DNA from: a virus
DNA: 44,955 nt
Reading direction: 5' to 3' (one strand)
IMG/VR virus record: IMGVR_UViG_3300048838_000097
Location: 1-44,955 of that record
Below are positions 40,172 through 44,955 of this stretch, one piece after another. Both the position numbers and the translations under genes were made by a program. Positions within the stretch are counted from its first letter, which is position 1. The number at the start of each line of letters is the position of its first letter. The notes under the pieces are model-generated. The model ran no database searches, had not been told where the DNA came from, and worked only from the letters and a program-made list of their open reading frames with translations.

Positions 40172-41971
40172 TTACTTAGTAGCTCTAATCATCCCTAAAG
40201 GATCAATGATACCTGAGTTAAAGTATTCAATCTTTTCCTCTAAGGAATTCCCTTTGATTCTTTGAGTCTTGATAGCTTTACTGATTACAGGGTCTTTAGC
40301 AAAAAGAATAACTTCTTCTCTAGCCCTAGTAACTGCTGTGTAGAAAAGCTCTCTAAAGAGCAGTACAGAATGATCTTTGTGGGCTATAATATAGACCTTG
40401 CGCCATTCGCAGCCTTGCGCTTTATGAACAGTCAATACATAGCCTAGACTAAAGACCTGTGGGGCAAATTGTCCGGCGCTAGATAAAGATACTACCTCTC
40501 CTGTTTCTAAGGTGACATCTACTACATGAGAGGCTTGCTGCTTACGCTCTATATCTTCATCTTCATCCAGACTGAAATTAGAGTAATTCAAGATAACAGA
40601 ATCTAAATCTACATCTTCTCCATCTTGATCTTGATTATCTCCATTCTTGCCAATTATTCTAACACCGAAACGGCTAAGATCAGTTCCTTGTATCTGTGGG
40701 GGAGTACCATGATATTGATAATTAACACTAATCTTAGATATTATACCATCCTGCTTATTGAACATCACCTTATCACCTACGGCCAGATAGAGCTTAGTAA
40801 AGCCTGCTTGAATCTCATGGACTACTGCATTCCTCTTCTCTCCTAGGAATTGAGCTATCCATTTATTCATATTATCTGTGCCTAAATCTTGCTTATTGAA
40901 AGGAGACAGAATAATATCCTGTTCAGGATCATAAGAGCCATTAGCTTCCCATGCTTTAAACATAGAGCCTAATGCTTGAGCCATCTTATGTTGACCTACC
41001 TGTATCTTAGACTTGCCTCGGATGATACTAAATCCTTTGGCCGGATCTTCGATCAAGTCTTGCCCTGCTAGGATTCTATGAGCATTCTCAAGCACTAGAC
41101 TATCTGCTTCTTGCCTATATACATGAGTAAGCTCAATGACTGGAAGCTGCACTAGAGCATAATTTAGAATAGATGATCCAAATACAGGCGGAAGCTGATT
41201 GATATCTCCTATGAAGATAATCTGTACTCCCGGCATTAGGGCATCATAAAGCTTATCCCAGAGATCAAGTCCTAGCATAGAAGCCTCCTCTATCACTAGA
41301 TGGGTGATAGTTAGGGGATTCTTAGAGTCTCGCTTAGGTACAAACCTAAACTTCTCTTTTTCTTCTACATCATCCCAATAGGTTTCAGGTTCGTATTCTA
41401 AGAGATTATGAATAGTCATCACATTGAATCTTAGGGCTTCTTCGAGTCTAGGATTCTTATGGATAGCTCTCTGGAGATTAGCAGTAGCCCGTCTAGTATA
41501 GGCTACAAAAGCTATAGAAGGAGCAGTCACTCTTTCTCTTTGTCCTTGGACTTTAAAAACTGCGGTCTGTAACTTGCCTTGCTCTAGCAAGCTCTCAGCT
41601 ACTGCTCTTTGTGCTGTAGTCTTTCCTGTACCTGCTGCTCCTATCAGACAGAAGGATTTATCAGCAAAAGCATATTCTTTAGCCAGAAGCTGCTTTTCGT
41701 TAAGCTGAATAGATAAGCTGAAAGCTCCTTCATAATGAGCCTCTGGGGTAGGCTCAGAAGCTATCTCAGGCGGAAGTCGATCTTCAGAAGGCTCAGCTAC
41801 TAAAGCTGTTGCTTCTTTAGCCTCCTTAGCTTCTTTAGCTAATCTTAGTTTTTCAGCTAAGGATAGCTTAAGAGGGGCAGAGCTGGCAATAGACTCTATC
41901 TTAGGTGGCTCTATCTTAGGTGGTTGCTGCGCTGCCTTCTTAGCAGCTAATATATCTTGTAATGAACTCAT
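40172..41971 (-). CDS. SF1B helicase, RecD2/Dda-like
   Basis: 599 residues. The N-terminal 80 residues are linker-like, opening with MSSLQDILAAKK and with short PPKIE and AKE repeats. Motifs follow: Walker A GAAGTGKT (111-118), DExx-type LVIEEASML, GDINQLPP, LTHVYRQ, TVHKAQGCEW, and the final YTAVTRARE. This order is that of RecD2/Dda helicases, which open replication forks and displace proteins from DNA. The first ten residues match another early protein (37534-37980). AGGAG precedes ATG 41971. Confidence 0.9.
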   Translation of the reverse strand: MSSLQDILAAKKAAQQPPKIEPPKIESIASSAPLKLSLAEKLRLAKEAKEAKEATALVAEPSEDRLPPEIASEPTPEAHYEGAFSLSIQLNEKQLLAKEYAFADKSFCLIGAAGTGKTTAQRAVAESLLEQGKLQTAVFKVQGQRERVTAPSIAFVAYTRRATANLQRAIHKNPRLEEALRFNVMTIHNLLEYEPETYWDDVEEKEKFRFVPKRDSKNPLTITHLVIEEASMLGLDLWDKLYDALMPGVQIIFIGDINQLPPVFGSSILNYALVQLPVIELTHVYRQEADSLVLENAHRILAGQDLIEDPAKGFSIIRGKSKIQVGQHKMAQALGSMFKAWEANGSYDPEQDIILSPFNKQDLGTDNMNKWIAQFLGEKRNAVVHEIQAGFTKLYLAVGDKVMFNKQDGIISKISVNYQYHGTPPQIQGTDLSRFGVRIIGKNGDNQDQDGEDVDLDSVILNYSNFSLDEDEDIERKQQASHVVDVTLETGEVVSLSSAGQFAPQVFSLGYVLTVHKAQGCEWRKVYIIAHKDHSVLLFRELFYTAVTRAREEVILFAKDPVISKAIKTQRIKGNSLEEKIEYFNSGIIDPLGMIRATK

Positions 41972-41992
41972 GCTTTATTTACTCCTAATGTC

Positions 41993-42259
41993 CTAATGTC
42001 TTTTCATTATAAAAGGATTGCCTGTCTCATTAACCTTGATATGCTGATCTATCTTATCTTGACCTCCAGCACGCATCAAGGCTATCAAAGATTCTAGCAT
42101 CTGTACTATAGATCCTACCGGAGAGCCATCAGCCCGATAGTAATTAGCATAAGGTACATCTGCTATACTTATCTCTATATAAACTGGTGCAAGTACAGGC
42201 TTATCTGGCTCTCCTTCCGGAGCAAAAGGACATTCTTCTAGGCTTTTCTTCTGGTTCAT
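41993..42259 (-). CDS. Unknown protein, 88 residues
   Basis: AAAGGAG precedes ATG 42259. Acidic alpha/beta protein (PVLAPVYIEISIADVPYANY, then a helix). No family recognised. Lies just upstream of the helicase gene. Confidence 0.72.
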   Translation of the reverse strand: MNQKKSLEECPFAPEGEPDKPVLAPVYIEISIADVPYANYYRADGSPVGSIVQMLESLIALMRAGGQDKIDQHIKVNETGNPFIMKRH

Positions 42260-42571
42260 TTAGACTGCTCCTTTCATATCTTTGTATAGCCGACAGACCA
42301 CAGCATTGCCCCATTCATAAACTTGAAAGGAACAAATAGCCTTAACAGGCCAGAGGGATTCTAGAACTGCACGCCTAAGATCAGGATTAGCATAGAGTAT
42401 CCATTCAGTGCCGTCCTCTAAGCTAATATAACCATTGATAATATCTTCTTCTGTGATCTTAATAGTACGAAGAAAGGCTTTCTTTATCTCAGGTTTGATA
42501 GTCAAGTCAGATCGAAAGATAGTAAAGTCTAATTCTTCTGGAGCGGCTTCCAGCAATTTAGTATCAGGCAT
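42260..42571 (-). CDS. Unknown protein, 103 residues
   Basis: GGAGG precedes ATG 42571. Acidic N-terminus, then mixed alpha/beta (EDIINGYISLEDGTEWILYA). Directly abuts the next gene. No family recognised. Confidence 0.72.
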   Translation of the reverse strand: MPDTKLLEAAPEELDFTIFRSDLTIKPEIKKAFLRTIKITEEDIINGYISLEDGTEWILYANPDLRRAVLESLWPVKAICSFQVYEWGNAVVCRLYKDMKGAV

Positions 42572-42573
42572 GA

Positions 42574-43608
42574 TTAGAAGTCCTCCAATGGGTCGATATA
42601 AGCTTCCTCAGAGTCCTGCTCGAAATCTTCATCATCAGTATTATCTTCCCCTGCTGCTAGTCTGGCTTCTCTAGCCTGCTTCTCTCTTTTATCAGCTAGA
42701 ATCTCAGCCAAAGTTTTCTTAGGCCTAGTTGCTCCTGTAAAGCTATCAGAAGCACGCTCTAGTGCATCATCCACAGAGGCAAAGATATCATAGGGATTAT
42801 GAGATGCTTTGATTATCTCAGCCAGTATATCTATTTGAGTATTGCCTATCTGGCTAAGACGATCATATATCTTTCCTCTTAAGCCCTCATTAATAGCAAT
42901 CAAGTTGCGCCCTGCAATCAACTGCTTCAGGAAAGCTAGGAAAGGAGCATCTATCAAACTGACTACTTCAGAAGAATTAAGCAAGTCTTTAGCTTTCCTC
43001 TTACCTGCTTGAAATTCAGCTTCAAATTCTCTTTCTACATCAGACAAAGTAAGCTTACCTGCTTTAGTGCGCTTTAGTTCGCCCTTAGTAAGCTTAATTG
43101 AGGATACTTGGATAGTGTCTTGATTAGAAGGAACATAGGCGGGGGGTGCTACGATATCTCGGACAGTTCTAGTAAATGAATAAAGACTAGAAGTTAATGA
43201 AGCCGCGTCTTTATGGGTTGCCCAATCTAAGCTAAAGGCCGGCAGCAAATCTTTATTATCATGGGTAATCTGTAAGCCTACCCTGATAGCTTGTATTAGC
43301 TGTTCATAGCCTGCTGATTGCAGAAGCTTATTTTGCTCTATAGCAGACATCTTGCAAGGTGCTACTAGCTCATAGTGCCGGTAGATTGTCAGCCATATGC
43401 CAGCTAAGATTTCTAGATTAAGCTTCGATAAATAGGCAATACCTTCTTCTGCTATCTCTTTAGCTGGCTGGAATGCTGATAGTGGATGACGGTAGGATAA
43501 GCATCTGCCATTAATAGCTGGTATCATGATCTGGCAGACTATTCCGGTGGATTCACAAACTAAAGGAATAGTAGTCTGTGAGCTGGATTTAATAGGGCGT
43601 ATTTTCAT
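42574..43608 (-). CDS. Unknown replication-region protein with C-terminal LAEILADK motif
   Basis: 344 residues, soluble and helical, with one Cys pair early (CESTGIVC) that could be part of a metal site. Near residue 300 it carries KKTLAEILADKREKQ, like the SLQDILAAK N-termini of the SF1B helicase and the 148-residue protein. The last 35 residues are strongly acidic. AAGG precedes ATG 43608. A role as a replication organiser that shares a partner with the helicase is a hypothesis. Confidence 0.72.
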   Translation of the reverse strand: MKIRPIKSSSQTTIPLVCESTGIVCQIMIPAINGRCLSYRHPLSAFQPAKEIAEEGIAYLSKLNLEILAGIWLTIYRHYELVAPCKMSAIEQNKLLQSAGYEQLIQAIRVGLQITHDNKDLLPAFSLDWATHKDAASLTSSLYSFTRTVRDIVAPPAYVPSNQDTIQVSSIKLTKGELKRTKAGKLTLSDVEREFEAEFQAGKRKAKDLLNSSEVVSLIDAPFLAFLKQLIAGRNLIAINEGLRGKIYDRLSQIGNTQIDILAEIIKASHNPYDIFASVDDALERASDSFTGATRPKKTLAEILADKREKQAREARLAAGEDNTDDEDFEQDSEEAYIDPLEDF

Positions 43609-43629
43609 TTAGAAGAACCTTTCAAGGCT

Positions 43630-43657
43630 GATTTAGGATTTAGGATTTAAGATTTAA
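43630..43657. repeat. Four 7-bp tandem repeats in an early leader
   Basis: GATTTAG, GATTTAG, GATTTAA, GATTTAA in direct tandem, 22 bases upstream of the start of the 344-residue gene and inside its untranslated leader. In the mRNA it reads as repeated CUUAAAUC/CUAAAUC, suited to binding a repeat-recognising protein or to replication slippage. Confidence 0.65.
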
Positions 43658-43673
43658 GTTAGGCTAATCCAGA

Positions 43674-43910
43674 TTAGTCAGTATAATTAATCCTATAAGT
43701 ATGGTAATTATCTACCGCTACTTTAAGATTAATAAGCTTTATAGCTGTTGCTGGACTATTAGAACTATAGATAACTGTTTCAGCTATGTATTTAATAGCT
43801 CGAAGGTATTCTATCTCTTTTCTAGCTTCTTGCAATATCTTTATAGCTTCTATATCGTTAGAAGAATGATTCTCTAGTAATTGCAGCATAACTAATATAT
43901 CATGCTTCAT
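43674..43910 (-). CDS. Small helical unknown protein, 78 residues
   Basis: Begins MKHDILVMLQLLENHSSNDI; helical with a Lys/Glu-rich middle. A GGAG-like site (AGGAGCTGATCTAAA) precedes ATG 43910. No family recognised. Confidence 0.7.
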   Translation of the reverse strand: MKHDILVMLQLLENHSSNDIEAIKILQEARKEIEYLRAIKYIAETVIYSSNSPATAIKLINLKVAVDNYHTYRINYTD

Positions 43911-43928
43911 TTTAGATCAGCTCCTATA

Positions 43929-44378
43929 TCAAAAGTCAGAAGGCATTATACCTGCTGCTAATGCGCTACGTTTCTTATACTGTATTTCATGATGCTGCAA
44001 TGGCTCAGGGCAAAGACGTTTAAAGGCTTTCATAAAGAGTGCCCCATGCTGCATATCACCTTCTCTAGCTGCTTCTATATGAGCTACCTCATGAGCTAAA
44101 TAATAGATACTATAACCTTCATCAGCTTCGCCCGGACGATCTTTCCTGATAGCCCACATAGGAATGGTGACTTGCTTAGCCTGATACTTACAGTATCCAC
44201 GCCTTTGTTCAGTAGGATAAAATGTCCATCCCTCTGCGCTAGCTAAGATGATAGCTGCCCGCAAAGGCGGATAGTCTATTCCATCTAACCATTCTGCAAA
44301 GTTTAGAAGGTAATTGATAGCTATTTTCTTAGGCTCTTTAAAACTACTTACTTCGCTACTATTTAGATTTAAGATCAT
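43929..44378 (-). CDS. Zincin-like putative metallopeptidase
   Basis: 149 residues. HEVAH (H96, E97, H100) followed by H111 in HGALF gives the H-E-x-x-H ... H set of SprT/WLM-type zincins. Two tryptophan-rich strands precede it. Such small early metallopeptidases are found in phages, but substrates are mostly unknown; host-protein cleavage or repair of DNA-protein crosslinks are possibilities. No clear ribosome binding site at ATG 44378. Confidence 0.75.
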   Translation of the reverse strand: MILNLNSSEVSSFKEPKKIAINYLLNFAEWLDGIDYPPLRAAIILASAEGWTFYPTEQRRGYCKYQAKQVTIPMWAIRKDRPGEADEGYSIYYLAHEVAHIEAAREGDMQHGALFMKAFKRLCPEPLQHHEIQYKKRSALAAGIMPSDF

Positions 44379-44406
44379 CTTAAATTATCCTATCTTCTAT
44401 CTATCT

Positions 44407-44487
44407 TTAGACCATCAGAAGCCAAGCAATTAGTAATCCCACAATGAAAGCTAAGAAATTAATTACTTCACGATATGACTGGTACAT
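44407..44487 (-). CDS. Tiny membrane protein, 26 residues
   Basis: ATG 44487 has TAGGAG 8 bases upstream. The product, MYQSYREVINFLAFIVGLLI and a short tail ending WLLMV, is mostly one membrane helix. It is the second gene of the leftward early operon, 15 bases after the Imm5-like gene. Small membrane peptides expressed first in infection often target host envelope proteins; that role is inference. Confidence 0.6.
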   Translation of the reverse strand: MYQSYREVINFLAFIVGLLIAWLLMV

Positions 44488-44502
44488 GGTAGAATCTCCT
44501 AT

Positions 44503-44955
44503 TTAAATTAAGATTGAATGAATTATAGCTACTTGGGGATGCATAGCATCAGTAGTAGCACAGGCAGCACAGGCAGCATAAGCCGCGTAAGCCGCGTAAG
44601 TAGCATCAATAGCAGCATCAATAGCATCAATAGCAGCATAAGCAGCAGCATAAGCAGCAGCATAAGCAGAATACGCCGCATGAGTCGCACTAGCTGCGGA
44701 ATAAGCAGAATAAGCAGCCTCTCTGGATTCTTTTAATTTAGACAAAGATATTTTTCCATCTAAATAATCTTGGGCGGCTTTTAAAGAATCACTTATTCTG
44801 GTATCATTAGGATACACTATTTCATATCGTGGTAATGCTTCTATAGCAAATTTAATTGCTAACTGCGCCGATATTTTTCTAGAATCTTCCTTAGTTGCCT
44901 GTAAGCACCAGAGCATATCTCGAACTCCATTGGAGTCTAAGATGGTTAAAAGATT
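44503..44955 (-). CDS. Alanine-rich Imm5-like putative immunity protein, C-terminal part
   Basis: Residues 42-191 of the 191-residue protein whose start is at base 250. It holds LDSNGVRDMLWCLQ and the YPNDTRISDSLKAAQDYL stretch, followed by an alanine-rich region of about 60 residues with AAY/AAYAA repeats, and ends HSILI. This plan matches the Imm5-like putative immunity family as I recall it. In polymorphic-toxin loci its relatives sit beside toxins; no companion toxin is seen here. The repeats are DNA-level too (AGCAGCATA units at 44580-44690). Confident gene; uncertain function. Confidence 0.8.
   Translation of the reverse strand, partial: NLLTILDSNGVRDMLWCLQATKEDSRKISAQLAIKFAIEALPRYEIVYPNDTRISDSLKAAQDYLDGKISLSKLKESREAAYSAYSAASATHAAYSAYAAAYAAAYAAIDAIDAAIDATYAAYAAYAACAACATTDAMHPQVAIIHSILI
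44829..44955. repeat. 127-bp terminal direct repeat (right copy)
   Basis: Identical to bases 1-127. Removing one copy gives a 44828-bp circle in which the Imm5-like frame is continuous and in phase, which supports correct closure. Confidence 0.95.

Overview
The window is the complete genome of a tailed, short-tailed-type (podovirus-like) bacteriophage, about 44.8 kb, recovered as a circular contig. Its first 127 bases are repeated exactly as its last 127 bases (1-127 = 44829-44955), so the ends join and one gene runs across the junction. I see no integrase, no lysogeny repressor and no phage RNA polymerase, so it looks strictly lytic and dependent on host transcription. Six candidate host-sigma70-type promoters, all with a 17-bp spacer, are visible. 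The host cannot be named; AGGAG-type ribosome binding sites and sigma70-like boxes fit an ordinary bacterium, perhaps a proteobacterium.

Layout. A 738-bp gene-free control region (251-988) separates two opposed transcription units. Rightward (989-27765) lie an isolated, strongly expressed gene of unknown function with its own promoters, leader pseudoknot and terminator (989-1681), then packaging and virion genes: small terminase, a zincin-domain protein, large terminase, portal, scaffold, SU10-type major capsid protein, a decoration-like protein, a structured intergenic RNA (9845-9990), tail adaptor, a set of fibre or adhesin genes (Mtd_N/collagen, LamG/SPRY, collagen, beta-propeller), a lysis cassette embedded among the fibres (XhlA-like holin, DUF5675-like enzyme, membrane protein), a 958-residue tail hub, and three internal/ejection proteins. 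The last of these, 1727 residues, carries a recognisable ADP-ribosyltransferase domain.

Leftward (from about 300 back through the circle junction and down to 27778) lie the early and replication genes: an alanine-rich Imm5-like putative immunity protein, tiny membrane proteins, a metallopeptidase-like protein, an SF1B (RecD2/Dda-like) helicase, many small unknown proteins, a secreted Ser/Asn/Gln-rich protein, a tRNA-Leu(UAA), a Cas4-type PD-(D/E)XK nuclease, a Sak4-like ATPase, an SSB-like protein, a family A DNA polymerase and a DUF3987-like helicase. Together these make a self-contained replication/recombination module. A second strong promoter sits inside this operon at 38556-38584.

The points I consider most worth following are: the ADP-ribosyltransferase fused into an ejected virion protein; two pseudoknot-like RNA elements flanking highly expressed genes (929-964 and 9845-9990); a short LQDILAAK-like motif shared by three otherwise unrelated replication-region proteins; the repeat-rich divergent control region; and the Imm5-like first leftward gene.
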